Source: Anodontia alba (lineage: Eukaryota > Mollusca > Bivalvia > Lucinida > Lucinidae). From it: 64,000 bases of DNA. Shown piece after piece: positions 18,240 through 29,659 of this stretch; the first letter of the stretch is position 1, and every line of letters starts with the position of its first letter. The position numbers and the translations under genes were made by a program. The stretch covers positions 67,424,768-67,488,767 of the forward strand of contig OZ024826.1 of assembly GCA_964016985.1 (NCBI GenBank), given 5' to 3'. A model generated the notes under the pieces. That model was not told where the DNA came from. It saw nothing but the letters and a program-made list of their open reading frames with translations, and ran no database searches.

Positions 18240-19160
18240 ATGGAAAAAATATACTACAGTCCCAAAGGATTTTGGAGGGGTCGTACAGCAATAAAAAAGT
18301 TAGCCAAAGAAGCAAAGGTCAGTGAGAAACAGGCACTTGAATTCTTAAAGAAACAAGCTGTGTGGCAGATTTATTTACCTGCACCTAAGAAAAAAATCAG
18401 ACCAAGATTTGATGTGTCTGCTAAAGATGAAGTACATCAAGCAGATTTGTTGTTTTTGCCACATGACTATGTCAAGGCTGGTAGAGTAAACAAAACATAT
18501 AGATATGCTTTGACATTGGTTGATGTGGGGACAAGATACAAAGAAGCAGAACCCTTAACTTCAAAAGACAGCAAAGAAGTTGCTAAAGCTTTTGAGAAAA
18601 TATACAGTAGACATTTGAAATATCCAAAGTTATTACAGGTAGACCCAGGGAGAGAATTTATGGGTGCTGTGTCACAACTGATTGAGAAGCATAGTGTTAA
18701 AATTAGAAGAGGTAGAACAGAAATACATAGAGACCAAGGTGTAGTGGAGAGATTCAACAGGACTTTAGCTGAAAGACTCTTTGGCTATCAATATGCAAAA
18801 GAGCTGGAAAATCCACACAAGCGTAACAGAGAATGGGTTAAGAGATTGCCTGAAGTTCTAAAAGCACTAAATGCGGAGACGAAAAAAGCCCCTCCTATTG
18901 TAACAAGAAAAGTTGATGCTCCTATTTGTCCATATGCAAATGTTAGGTATTTGTATCAACCAGGTGAATTAGAAGGTGGTGGTAGAAGACGGGCAACATA
19001 TCCTATATGGTCTGTGGATATACACAAAATTGATTATCATATTATTACACAAGGCATAAGAGTATATTATTTGAAGGCACCAGCACCAAAGAGAGGTTTT
19101 GTTAAAGAGGAACTACTTATTGTGCCGGTTAATACTCATACCCAAATGCATATGTCGTAA
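18240..19160 (+). CDS. INT: Maverick integrase, retroviral-type DDE (306 aa)
   Basis: The enzyme would join the element ends to target DNA with a 6-bp stagger, matching the CTTACA duplication. An N-terminal helical region precedes the catalytic core. Core residues visible are D69 in HQADLLF, D135 in LLQVDPGREF and E170 in DQGVVERFN, the last 35 residues after the second Asp, as in retroviral-type integrases. The C-terminal region has a small beta domain around residues 250-300 (YPIWSVDIHKI, then RVYYLKAP, then VKEELLIVP), like the usual end domain of Polinton integrases. The frame is intact, and the 3' end overlaps the convergent polymerase gene by 32 bases. Confidence 0.93.
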   Translation: MEKIYYSPKGFWRGRTAIKKLAKEAKVSEKQALEFLKKQAVWQIYLPAPKKKIRPRFDVSAKDEVHQADLLFLPHDYVKAGRVNKTYRYALTLVDVGTRYKEAEPLTSKDSKEVAKAFEKIYSRHLKYPKLLQVDPGREFMGAVSQLIEKHSVKIRRGRTEIHRDQGVVERFNRTLAERLFGYQYAKELENPHKRNREWVKRLPEVLKALNAETKKAPPIVTRKVDAPICPYANVRYLYQPGELEGGGRRRATYPIWSVDIHKIDYHIITQGIRVYYLKAPAPKRGFVKEELLIVPVNTHTQMHMS

Positions 19161-22100
19161 TACCATCTGGTGCTGTGCATCTTTTAGTGTCAAGAGGTGA
19201 GAGTGTTGTTTTGTTTACTGTTAGTCCATATATGTTGTGATGTATTGAACGTAGCATGTTCATACTATGTGTGTACTTCTTTTTGTGGAAGAGTGCATCT
19301 TTGTAGTTTTCAAAGTTTATCTGTTTTTTGATTATGTATTTTTTTACTCCTTTAGCTTTCTTGATGAATTGTTCATCTGATCTTAGTATAGAATATAACT
19401 TCGGACGCAAACCAATGTATTCTGCTATGGGTACCAGCACACTCATCTTTCATTTTGCCTATTACTTTTTTGTTTGATTCATCATGAAGTTTGTGGTCTT
19501 TAGGATAATCAGAGAAGTCATAGTCTTCTTTTGTTTCAGACATGTCTTTGTATATGTCGTTAGTTTTGATGTCTACTAGTAAGGAATCTGTATCGGTGTA
19601 CAACATGGTGCAGTTTTCACCATACTTCTTTTTCAGTTTGTTGTAATACCAGTCATACATCAAGTGTTTTGATAGATCAAGGACAGAGAAACCAACGTAG
19701 ATTGGTTTGTTTAGTGTTAGCTTTGTTTTGTTGACATGTATTGCAGATAGTTCATCAGAGAATTTTACACGTCTGTTGAAGTTTGGTTTGGCTATGATTT
19801 TTCTTATCTTTTCATTTTCAGTGTCATCTGTTCTGACTAGTTTTATGTCTACTCGTTTACGGAGATTCTCCATTGTTTTGCCGAAGACAGAGTTATTCAT
19901 AAGTTTGTAGAAATCTTTTTCAAATGCAGACTTTGCTTTCTTTCGTAGTTCTGTATTTAGACGGATATAAGGTTCCATCCAAGGTTTTTCATTGAATTCC
20001 AGTATCCTGTGTACTTTCTTAACTTTCATACCTAGAGATAAGTAAAGTTGGAGGTTTTTGTAGTGGACTACATATTTTTTCTTGTCCATGAGGTTTGGGA
20101 CAAGTTTTGTTATGTTTATCATGCTTTTATTTTCTAGCAGATCTGTTTGATAAGATGAGAGCCATTCTTCTTTTACTGATAGTTTTTCAGGTGCAAGTGG
20201 ATAGTCATTGTGTAGTTTATGTAGGTGTTTTGGATATTCTAAATCCACTTCGAGTATCCAACCGTTTCCTTTTTGTCTTTTATCAAATTTCCCATCTTTA
20301 TTTCTTGTCTTCCATTTGAAATCAGAGTATGGAAGTGATCGACTCATTGCCCACCCATAGAGGTTATTTGCATCATGATACATGATGTAGTTATTTTCAT
20401 TTTCAGGATTATAATCTGCAGTATGAGGATTGTTTGCTTTGGCGTGTCTTTTGGATACCATACTTATACCACCACGCATACCCTTTTCTATGAATAAATG
20501 CATATCCAGGTCTGTCAAAAGTTCTAAATCTATATTTGTGTGTTTGAGTAAAGCATCCCAAGATAAGCCAGGTGCAGTGTAATAGTGTAAAGGATCGAGT
20601 TTATATGAATCCATGCATGTTTTTCTGAAAGTTTGAAATACGTCAGCGAGTAGAACCACATCAGTTTTTAAGTATAAATCATGATAATCACCAATAGTTT
20701 TACAGTTGAATTCATTCCATACTTTTTGCGCATGTTCACAATCTACATCTTTGATCTTTTCATCTGAAAGTTTGCTATAAAATTTATCTATAGGTGGCAG
20801 TTGTGTTTCATTAAACCTATCTAGACTGTCTATGTATTCATATGGGTAAACACCTTTACGTAGAATTATATCTGTTTTATCACCAAACTCACTTTTTGTT
20901 ATTTTGAAATCTGATTTGTTAGTGGCTTTCACTAAATTTTCCAGTGAAGATGCCATAAACTGGAAACTGTCTAAGAATTTGAGTTGTGCAATACTGAATG
21001 AGATGTACTTTTCTGCATTATTTGGGATACAAGTAATGTTGCCTTTTGCTTTGTGTATTTTTTGCATTATGAGATGGCTATCATATCCTTTAAGGTTGTG
21101 AAATACTACTGGGATTTTTGTCTTGCCTGGTTTGATTTTGAGTTTAAGGTTGCAAGATTTGTGTGCTGCACCTCTGTATTCACCTGTGAAATGACAGTGG
21201 TCTCTTACTTTTGGATTGTTTTTTGTTATTTCCTGTTCGCATATCCAACATTTGGTGGCATTTTCATAGTCTTTGATGTTTTGCTCTGTCATAATTAATG
21301 GTTTTGGGTGAGCAAAGATGTTATTGATATTGCTATTCTATATGGTTCAGAAATACTTCAACAACATCTTTACCTCTGTAGATTACAGGTTTTTCAGTTT
21401 GACCATCATATCTGACAACTTGATAACCAAATCCACAAGCTTCATGTTCACTATTGATTTCTGATTTATCACCTGCTTTTTCTGTTTTTGGTTTGATTAT
21501 ACTTTCAAAGTCGGCATAAATGACATATGGAGCAGGCATTTGGTTTTGATGATTTTTAAATCTGATGTAACTACCTTCTGGAGGCATATCTATTCTTGTT
21601 GAGTTTTTGTTGATACCATAGCAGTCTTCTTTGTGTTTGATAAGCAGGTCTTCTTTGGTGAAACCGTATAGACATCGATCACAGAAATAGGTTTTATTTT
21701 TACATTTGTTTTGGTCAAAGAGTAATCTATCAAGATTTTTAATCTCACAATAATGATATTTTGTTTCTTTCTTTTTTTTGCTCTGGATAATCTTCATAGT
21801 CTGCAAGATCATAGTTTTCATCTATTATGCCTTCATCATTGTTATCATCTGCACCAACTTCTACATCTTCTGATATCAAGAGTAAGTTAGTTCTTAGTTT
21901 TTCTTTTGGTTGATCAGATATGTAGTATGGGAATATGTTTCTCTTTTTCATCTTTGGTGATATTGTATATCCATAAACATTGATTGCAAGATCAGGATTT
22001 TGTTTCTCTAGTTTTAGTATTTAAGAGATTGGTGTTGGAAATTCAATACCATCAAAGTTCAACTTGCCTAGGTGTTTTCTATAGCTTGATAATTTACTTG

Positions 22101-22923
22101 GTTTATTTTCATTGTAGTATAAAATAGACAACAAAGCCCATTCCAAACATCTATTATCTTCATTTGGTAAATTAATTATTGCCTTTTTGTTTGCTAATGC
22201 TTCAGGCAAAGGAATATATGATGAGCCTTTAAGTGGCTCATATTTTGCTATATTCAAATATAATTTGATGCAATGGTCTATTTCTAAACCAGAAGCAGTG
22301 TTTGTAAATTTTCCAATCCATGTTTGTAAAAAAGCGGGTTGCTTGTCATAGAATTCATCAACATTATTTTCATCAAGAACAGCACTTTGTTCTCCATGAT
22401 TTTGGCCAACAACAAGCTTTCGTTTTCCATCACCTTCATCATGAGAAAACTGTACAGAGAGACCAATTGAGAATTTGATACCATTGTACTCTCTAATATC
22501 TTGATTGATTTGATTAACGAGCATAGATTTTTTATCACTAAACAAAGCAGAAGGATGTGCATCAATTTCATATGTTTTAAAATAATTGCATAATGGTTTG
22601 TCAACCACTTTCAATTTAGAATCAGCCAATTCTGAAACAGACTTTCTTTTCTCTCTTTGAGATAAAACCTGTTTCAGTTCATCAATAACAGCCTTTTGCA
22701 GCCGTTCATATTTCTTTTTCTGCCGCTTTTCTTTCTTCTTTTTATTACGTTTGGCGTGTTTATTTTCTGTTTGAATTGACGGTACTTCCGTCTTTGGTGG
22801 TGACGGTGCTTCCATCGGTGCTTCTGACGGTTCTTTCAATATTCTTATTCCTTTTTGTAAATCATCGTCAGTAATAACACCATTGCGATGCAATTGTAAG
22901 AGATATTCTAAATTCGTACTCAT
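19129..22923 (-). pseudogene. PolB: Protein-primed B-family DNA polymerase, broken by one stop and three frameshifts
   Basis: Read right to left this is one gene of about 1,260 codons. The N-terminal part (22923-22021) begins MSTNLEYLL, has a Lys-rich segment, and ends at TAA 22021-22023; the same frame then continues. Frameshifts follow near 21780 (A-run), near 21310 and near 19430. Motifs in order are exonuclease VIYADFESI (about 21515), an endonuclease-VII-like zinc motif CWIC with DHCHFTGEYRG (about 21245-21170), polymerase motif A DANNLYGWAM (about 20365), motif B region FYKLMNNSVFGKTMEN (about 19880), and motif C YTDTDSL (about 19595). The protein would replicate linear DNA with a protein primer. 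The catalytic residues remain but the frame is lost. Confidence 0.92.
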
Positions 22924-22998
22924 TTTTTATAAAATGTTGTTTTTTTGTTTTTTTATTTATTTTAAATAAATAAATACTTGTTTAATATAATAAAAAAA
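22924..22998. promoter_or_regulatory. Divergent promoter candidate, polymerase and zinc-finger genes
   Basis: The 75-base spacer is almost all A+T. The minus side ends TTTATAAAAAATG and the plus side ATAATAAAAAAAATG. The equivalent spacer is kept between the homologous gene pair in both arms of the 6.5-kb element (52747-52791 and 58203-58246), where it is similarly AT-rich. This suggests the divergent module moved as a unit. Confidence 0.5.
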
Positions 22999-23265
22999 AT
23001 GGAGTGTGCATTCCTGAAAGTTGGTAGCGATGATCTTTGTCATAAGAAACCTGTAAAGAATTCACAATATTGTGCAATGCATAAGTTTTTGATGAAGAAT
23101 AGTAACGTGAAAGCTTGTTTACGGTGTGGTAAGAGAACATATTCTAAATTACAAATTTGTAACAGATGTGATGGTAATAAATTAATAGTTAGACTTAGAT
23201 ACTATAATGTTATTAGACCATTTAGATCTGAATGTAAACGATTAAGGAATATAAATATAGAATAG
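22999..23265 (+). CDS. Small zinc-finger protein of the Maverick (88 aa)
   Basis: The frame is intact. Two cysteine clusters are visible: an N-terminal set C-x10-C then QYCAMHKF, and a ribbon-like ACLRCGKRTYSKLQICNRC. The C-terminus is basic (RPFRSECKRLR). It probably binds zinc and nucleic acid. Close homologues occur in both arms of the 6.5-kb element (52483-52746 and 58247-58510), starting MECAF as here. Retention of this gene in a satellite-like element suggests a role in recognising the ends or in expression. That role is inferred. Confidence 0.75.
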   Translation: MECAFLKVGSDDLCHKKPVKNSQYCAMHKFLMKNSNVKACLRCGKRTYSKLQICNRCDGNKLIVRLRYYNVIRPFRSECKRLRNINIE

Positions 23266-23316
23266 TATATTTTCTAAAAAAAAATGATTATACATAAAAA
23301 AAAACAGTATATTTTT

Positions 23317-23682
23317 TTACATATGTGATTTTCCACCTATTTTTTTTTCAACTACCAAATCATATGCATGATACTTATTCGCTGGATTACCTTTACAAGG
23401 TTTCAAACCAAGAGGTCTTATGTATAACGGTGGGCTAATGTTATTTTTTGTAATTCTAGTTTTTAAATGATCTGGTGCCCATACCTCACCATAGTTATAT
23501 AAAGATAAAACCATCGTTTCACCTTTTTTAGTATTAACCATAGTTGTATTTGTGACTGTGTATATTTTATTAATTTCTAAATCAGTCCATTTACTATATT
23601 CTGGTGTCTGTTCCTTGAGCAATCTATCAAATTCTGCAGCTGTGGGTGGATCAAATTGGATCTCTTTTTCCGTTTGTGCCAT
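23317..23682 (-). CDS. Small OB-fold-like protein (121 aa from ATG 23682)
   Basis: Starting at MAQTEKEIQFDPP (23682), the protein has a helical N-terminus and then short beta-rich blocks (LEINKIYTVTN, TKKGETMVLSLYN, EVWAPDHL). This is the pattern of a small single-strand-DNA-binding OB fold. The open frame extends to 23742, but the leader there is A-rich and untranslated-looking. It is the outermost gene at the right end. A protein with similar layout but no clear sequence match sits in the 6.5-kb element at 55356-55586. The fold call is weak. Confidence 0.5.
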   Translation of the reverse strand: MAQTEKEIQFDPPTAAEFDRLLKEQTPEYSKWTDLEINKIYTVTNTTMVNTKKGETMVLSLYNYGEVWAPDHLKTRITKNNISPPLYIRPLGLKPCKGNPANKYHAYDLVVEKKIGGKSHM

Positions 23683-23894
23683 TGTAGTTTTTCTTTTTTT
23701 ATATTGACTAAATTTTATTTGTTTAATATAATTTTTTTTCAATAAAACGATTTTATAAAATTGACTGTGTGATGAAAAAAATGCATTATTTTTCTAAATA
23801 ACCATGACTATAAAGACTAAGAAATAGATTCGTAAAATAAAAGAAAAAAAATACTAACCTGAGAGTCTGTGGTGGGGATAATAGCTTGGTGGGT

Positions 23895-24090
23895 GTGGAG
23901 TATTGTGATTCTGGATACGTGTACGTAACTTTAATTAGATTGAGACATCGGTATATGTACGTTGTTGAATGACAGAGGTTGAGGGATATAAATATCGATT
24001 AATTTTTTTTTTGTCAAAAAAAATTAATCTCAGGGCCTGTGGAGTGTTATTATACATTTTTACCGCAGAACCCTCATTTTGTATATATAT
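23895..24090 (-). repeat. Right terminal inverted repeat of the Maverick
   Basis: Reverse complement of 7036-7231 with only a few substitutions and length changes in T/A runs. The internal palindrome is present, but its central triplet is inverted relative to the left TIR when both are read from the outside in. The terminus is ATATATATAC read inward. Confidence 0.95.
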
Positions 24091-24096
24091 CTTACA
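24091..24096. repeat. Target-site duplication, right copy of the Maverick (CTTACA)
   Basis: Exact match to 7029-7034, directly abutting the right TIR. Confidence 0.85.
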
Positions 24097-24519
24097 GACG
24101 TCAGAGTTCTTAATTAGGTTGTGGAAATGAGCAGGCTGACCCGTCTTCGCTGTTCGCGCATGTTTCTCATAGCATGACTCATTAATATTCGGCATCACAT
24201 TGTGCGAATAATAATAATAATGATAATAATAATAATAGCGAATAGCAAATTGCATGAACCGAGATGAGCCTTTACTATTCACAAAATCTATTAGGGTATT
24301 TTCTAACTTGCAGTATATATACAAGGAGAAAGAAGAACAAAAATATGAGCAGGCTGAGTGGGTCGGGTCTTGGGTTTCACATTGGTACAAAGATAGATTA
24401 AATGAGTTTTTTTTTTTTTTTTGTTTGTTTTTTTTTTCTAATTATCATTTTTCATTTTTTATATGCTGTAATAAAAAGAAAGAGCGACAATCACATGGGG
24501 TTCTTTCAGGAATATTTGA

Positions 24520-24575
24520 TGGCCCTTTAAAGGGCCAAAATTAATTAGTCGTATCTACGGCCTGATCAGGCCGTA
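24520..24575. repeat. Two adjacent perfect palindromes
   Basis: TGGCCCTTTAAAGGGCCA (24520-24537) and TACGGCCTGATCAGGCCGTA (24556-24575) are perfect dyads 18 bases apart. The first resembles a histone 3' stem-loop, but no histone gene lies on either side. Confidence 0.85.
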
Positions 24576-24960
24576 CAGACTGCAGTCGTCGTCGTTTTGT
24601 AGGTATTGCCTAGACAAATGCTGCTGTAATCTTGTATTTCTCTGTCTTCTCTTCCTTGCCAGCATTGTCTTTCTTTCTTCTTCGCATATCTTCATTGCCA
24701 ATCTTCCCTCTGCATGCCAGTAGGTATCGCGACGTTCTATATCTATTGTGTTCTGTCAGACGTTAATTCGACAAACTGAACGGCGCATTGTTGTTGTTGT
24801 TGTTCAGTTTATATCTTCAGTACAGGGGGTCCCAGGGTACGAAACCATAACAGGCACAACCCCTGTACCTGCGTCCGTGCGTCGTCTTTCGTATGTCATT
24901 TTCTTCTTTACGTCCGTCTTCCTTGCTTTCGTCGAGTCAGGAGGAGGAAATGGCGGTTAT

Positions 24961-25209
24961 TCATGTGCGACTGTGCAAGGTCTGGGCAACTCTTTGTACT
25001 TGTTTTTGGCGTCGTGTCTTCTCGGCAACTTCCTTTTGGACTAGCTCGCTTTGGAGGGCCTTTGAGAATCCGGTTACTACGGGATGTACGGGTGCCGCTG
25101 CCCCCGCGGGGGTAGCTGGGGCCTGTGTTTGATTGAGTCTGGGGATTGTACACTTTTTATAGTGCAGGGTGGACCTTACTTGAATGAGGATCGGATGACG
25201 CCGTAACAT
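24961..25209 (-). pseudogene. Possible LINE ORF1 fragment
   Basis: An 82-codon open frame has a Pro/Ala-rich middle (APATPAGAAAPVHPVV) and a basic helical end (QKEVAEKTRRQKQVQRVAQ). The composition resembles the proline-rich linker of the ORF1 proteins of LINEs in this window, but no zinc knuckle is attached and I see no neighbouring endonuclease. It is weak support only. Confidence 0.2.
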
Positions 25210-27572
25210 ATATTCTTCCCGCCCTTTCCGGGAGGGGTATATTCTGGGTACACTCTACCTGGTTGAATATTGCCATTTACAGAGTGTTCCGCTTTAAGTT
25301 GTGAATTTTGAAATCCTCTATCTAATCTTTGCAGCTTTAATTACGGCCTCTCTAGGTCTAAGTTGCCTAGACTGGCCCGCTAATTTGGTTTGTAGTCTAT
25401 GGGACTTGCGTTTTCTATGGGTGGCAGTAAGTTATGTTGCTGGGGGTTATGGACATGCTCGTTTTCTTTTCCAGTTGTTTGCAATTTTGATGACTCTTCT
25501 GAATTAGATATACGTTTGATGTATATCTCCTTATTTGTCGATCAGGAGGGTGTGAGAAGTTTCTGGGGTGTTAGTTGTTAGTGCATCCTGTTGGTTTCTT
25601 CTTCACATTGTTGGTTGGTTGGCGTGACGCCAGGCCTCAGTATGTGTTTTTAGGTATTACACCATACTCCGTACCCGCGGTGCACTGTCTGTTAGTAAAA
25701 AGAAAAAAAAAAAAAAACTGGGCTGGGGTGGGGTGGAGGAAGGGTTTGTACAGTGGAGGCCACTGTATAAGTGGTAAATTTAAGAAGGATACTTATCAGT
25801 GAGAGGTTAAAGTGTTAAAGTGTTAAATGTTAGTATCCTGTGATGCGTGGGGGTGCGGGGGAGCCGTGTTTGAATACGGCTGGTCCTTTGAGGGTGGGGG
25901 GGGGGAAGGAGGCAGTAGTGCTTGAGCATGTGTGAGTCTCCGGAGTACTTGTGATTGTGATATCAGGGCTTTGATGACCCTGTTTTCGTTGCTCTTGTTA
26001 GTGAGGACCTTAGGTTACTATTAGTTCGCGTTTTGTCGGCTGAGGAAGGGGAGGTAATTAGTGTTGTTATGAGTTACTGCAGCCGGTGAGCTATCTTATA
26101 CCTAAGTTGGGAGGTGATATGTTAGTAATTCCTCTTCTTTTATCCTCATTTGATTCCTTGTCCAACGTTGTTCTTTGCAGCTGTGCCGAAACATCAACAG
26201 ACATGCCAATGAAAGACCGTGTGTGGTCTTGCTCCGATAGACAAGGCAGAGACTCTATTTGGTATTAATTTTTGCGCCAACTTAATATTTTAGAAAGTAG
26301 ATCTCTATGTTTTCTAACCAACAGTTTGCCCTAACAGATTGTTAGTCGATGCTTTCGACTCGTCCTAGGAGGCAGATTGTTGCATGTAGGACGTTGATAG
26401 ACAGCTTTTATATTTATGATTTTTATTTTTATGTTTTTTATTTGGTTTTTGTATATAATAGTTTTTTTGGTATTCGGCAGCTCCCCCATATACACCCGGT
26501 TTTTTGTCCGTGTCCATATGGGAGTGAGGTCGAATTTTTTTTATTATTATTATTATAACATACACTGTAAGACAAATACGGTACGGGACATTACATCTGT
26601 TTACCTGTGTTGTTCTACGTATACTGATACCTACTGATACCTACTCTGGACACTGGACGAAACACCACAGAAGCTGAAAACATTTATACGAACAAACATA
26701 TATGGACTTTTTGGAGAAGTATGGTACTGGTTGGAACTTTTCTGCGAGTTTGGGGGAGCGGGGGGTGTGGGGTGGGCGGTTTTGAGGAAATCGGTCCCTG
26801 AATATGTTTATAGTTTGATCTTTGATCATGTTTCCTTTTCTGCCCAGCCTCGAGTGCTTGCATCAATTCGCTGTACTGAATGACCTGTTTGTTTGTATGC
26901 TTTCTTTAGCGGACTCGTCTTGTAGGTCAATCCCAATGTTTACATATTTTTACACCAGATAAGTGGTGGTTATTCGGAGAGACTTAACTGATCCAGGGCT
27001 TTTTGCTGTATGCAGAAAAGGGCTGTATAGACCTTAATTTGGCCGAGATTCCTCGGGTTTTCATTTGTTTCTGTCTTTAGTGTTCTACTTTCTACTTGAG
27101 AGAAAAAAAAATCTTGCCTATGTTACTACGTCTACATTCTACATTCTACATTAATTATTTTTGTAACTTATTTGTGATCTCTTCTTCTTCTTCTTCATAT
27201 TCCAAGTCTTTTTATCTTCGGACCGGATTTTTGCGTTATTGTCCGATTTTCCTATGTACTACGTACAGTTGTCATACTACTCTACTACTTTTAAAACCAG
27301 AAAGGATAGAATTGTAATACCCCATCGAAGATGTTTGGGTTTTGTTTTTCTATCTGACAATTCTGAGGCGGGGTGGGGTGATTGGGGCTTATTACATAAG
27401 TTGTTTTGATATTGATATGGATTTGGTAAAGTTTAGCTTTTTGAGGGTTGGGCAGTGTTTCGGAATTTTCTAGCTCTGCCTTTTTTATCACTCCTGTGTT
27501 TGTTTTTTGTTATTGAGTTGTTTCCCTTGTTCTTCAGGATCATTTTTAGCCCTTTTTGCTTATTCGTTTGTA

Positions 27573-27618
27573 GCACTTGACCGAAAGGTCGAAATTTCGA
27601 AAGCGAAATGTCAAGTGC
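27573..27618 (+). ncRNA. Compact structured RNA-like hairpin cluster
   Basis: A perfect 9-bp outer stem (GCACTTGAC with GTCAAGTGC) encloses CGAAAGG, CGAAATTTCG and TTTCGAAAGCGAAA. The inner part can form small hairpins, one with a GNRA-type GAAA loop (GACCGAAAGGTC). Such clusters are typical of untranslated ends of retroelements. I cannot assign a ribozyme class. Confidence 0.4.
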
Positions 27619-28427
27619 GCCATGAAATTTGAATTATTTCTTTGTTTTGCTCACTACCAGGAATTATCGTACTACAGGAACTGTCACTCAGGTTATCGAT
27701 ATTCCAATTTAGATCGGTTTCGATTAATTCCCTTTGACTGGAGGCCCGTAAGCGTCGTCTTACCTGTGTAGCTGGTGTGTAATCAACCCAGTGTCACACA
27801 CCTACAGTACTACTACAATTCAGATTAAATCATGTGTGGATGCAATGCTCTTGGACCCAATATACACGGGAATAGGTCCGAGTTAGAATGAATGAATGAA
27901 TGAATGTCAGCAGATTATTCAGTATGATTTTCAAAAGAATATCAATTGTTTAACCTAAGAATTGATTAATAATGATAATAACAAAATATTAATTGATTAA
28001 AATAAATTATTATTACTATTATTATTATTATTATTTCATTATTTCAAATTGAATAAAAAGTGTTGTATTTAGTTATAGATAATTCAATATGATTTTTAAA
28101 CGAATTTAAATAGTTTAACCTAAGAAAACAAAAGCAATTAATAAATTAAAAAAGTGTTATATTTAATGAATGGTAATTCAGTAAGATTTTAAAATGAAGA
28201 ACAATAGTTAATCTAAGAGAACAAATGAGTTGATTAATTAAGGTTGTATTTAATTACTGATGATAGTTTGGTACAATTTTTGAAAGAAAAACGATCATTT
28301 CACCTGGAGAAAACAAATGGGAAAATTTAATTAAATATAAGTAATTTGAAGAAAAAAAATGAATGAATGAATAAAAAAAATTACTTTATGATAACCATTA
28401 ACTAAAGAAAGAAAGAAAGAAAGAAAG

Positions 28428-28545
28428 AAGCCTATGGATAATGAATACGGGAGAAAGACCTATGTCATCCACTTCTTAACATCATAGGACAGTCTGCGTA
28501 CCTCCGTTATTAAGTTATCCTAAGACATTTGTTGTTACAATACGA

Positions 28546-28625
<80 letters not shown>

Positions 28626-28742
28626 AAAAAGCATATGGATAATGAGTACAGGGGAAAGGCCTATGTCATCCACTTCTTAACCTCAAAGGGCAGTCTCCAT
28701 ACCTCCGTTATTAAGTTAGGTTATCCTAAGACATTTGTTAGT
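28428..28742. repeat. About 115-bp duplication separated by a GAAA microsatellite
   Basis: The block with TATGGATAATGA and CCTATGTCATCCACTTCTTA (28428-28540) recurs at 28630-28742 with scattered changes. Between them runs an approximately 85-bp pure GAAA tract (28543-28630). The first copy is itself preceded by a short GAAA tract, so unit plus microsatellite may have been duplicated together. Confidence 0.9.
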
Positions 28743-29466
28743 ACAGTAATTAAAGCTACCTACTCTTTAAGGTGATCTAGGTAACCTATTTCACATCAGT
28801 ACTATCACCACAGATTAAAGAAACCTATTAATCAGAATGCAATCAAGTGTGTTTAATCAATGCTCACCAGACACCATGATATGCGGCGTCTGATCTGGGT
28901 CTAAAGTTCTTATCTATTTGTCAATATCCCTTTTTTAGCATAAATGAGTAATATCAAATATTACTGTGTTTTAAGCAACCTTCAGGTATGTGCCCTTTGT
29001 GGACCAAGACCCCATTGCGCTTTCTGAGCAAGGTTATGCTCTTTGCTTAATGTTTGTTACAGATCTGATTGTTAAGATCAGTATGTGCAGATGCTTATGC
29101 TAAACAATCCTACTGGCCATTCTGTGCCTGAGCATAGTAGTAGTATTAGGGTACATACATGATTAGAAGAAAAAAAAAAACACGCAAATTTAGAGGTTTA
29201 AATTATTGGTAATTTGATAATTTAGTAGTTTGAAACCAGTCTGCAAAGCTCACACAGACCATCAGCTGGACAGAGGTGTACAAACAGGACATTTCTTTCA
29301 AGAGAGGTACATAAATAGCTTTGGGCTATTTGTTCACAGCATAAAGACAATTAGCTATTTCATAAACTTAGGACCCATTGGTGGCGCGAATTAGCATAGT
29401 ACTTATCAGTTAGCACTTTGGGTAAAAGTTTTGCAGACAACATAAATATGGGACAATTTTCTCCAG

Positions 29467-29602
29467 TTCTCCATTAAAACATATGTTGTAGGTATTAATT
29501 TGATGCACCTCGGTGAAGCAAAAACATGTTATGAGTACTCATTTGAAGAACCTTGGTGAGGCTCATCTAATGAGTACCCACAACATATGTTTTTATGGAG
29601 AA
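29467..29602. repeat. MITE-like element with 22-bp TIRs
   Basis: The left end TTCTCCATTAAAACATATGT and the right end ACATATGTTTTTATGGAGAA are inverted complements with one mismatch. They enclose a 136-bp unit that also has internal dyads (ACCTCGGTGAAGC and ACCTTGGTGAGGC). No family can be assigned. Confidence 0.65.
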
Positions 29603-29659
29603 AAAAATACAATCACCAAATACTTATCCTGAACAATTTTCCTCTGTATGTTTTATTTT

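Larger units (their letters stand above)
7035..24090. mobile_element. Maverick/Polinton DNA transposon (virus-like), complete but decayed
   Basis: The element is about 17.06 kb, bounded by 196-bp TIRs (7036-7231 and 23895-24090) and a CTTACA duplication. It holds the diagnostic gene set: DDE integrase, protein-primed B-family polymerase, double-jelly-roll major capsid protein, FtsK/HerA-type packaging ATPase, a candidate minor capsid protein, and several small proteins that I recall as recurring in invertebrate Polintons. No adenain-like protease was found. At least seven genes contain in-frame stops or frameshifts, while the capsid, integrase, fibre-like and two accessory genes remain open. 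Genes on both strands often start just after an AT-rich leader ending ATAAAAATG. It is best described as an inactive endogenous copy. Confidence 0.95.

Noticed and set aside
24520..24537. Histone-type 3' stem-loop (GGCCCTTTAAAGGGCC)
   Set aside because: No histone coding sequence is found upstream on either strand, and the dyad is fully symmetric rather than having the usual four-base loop.
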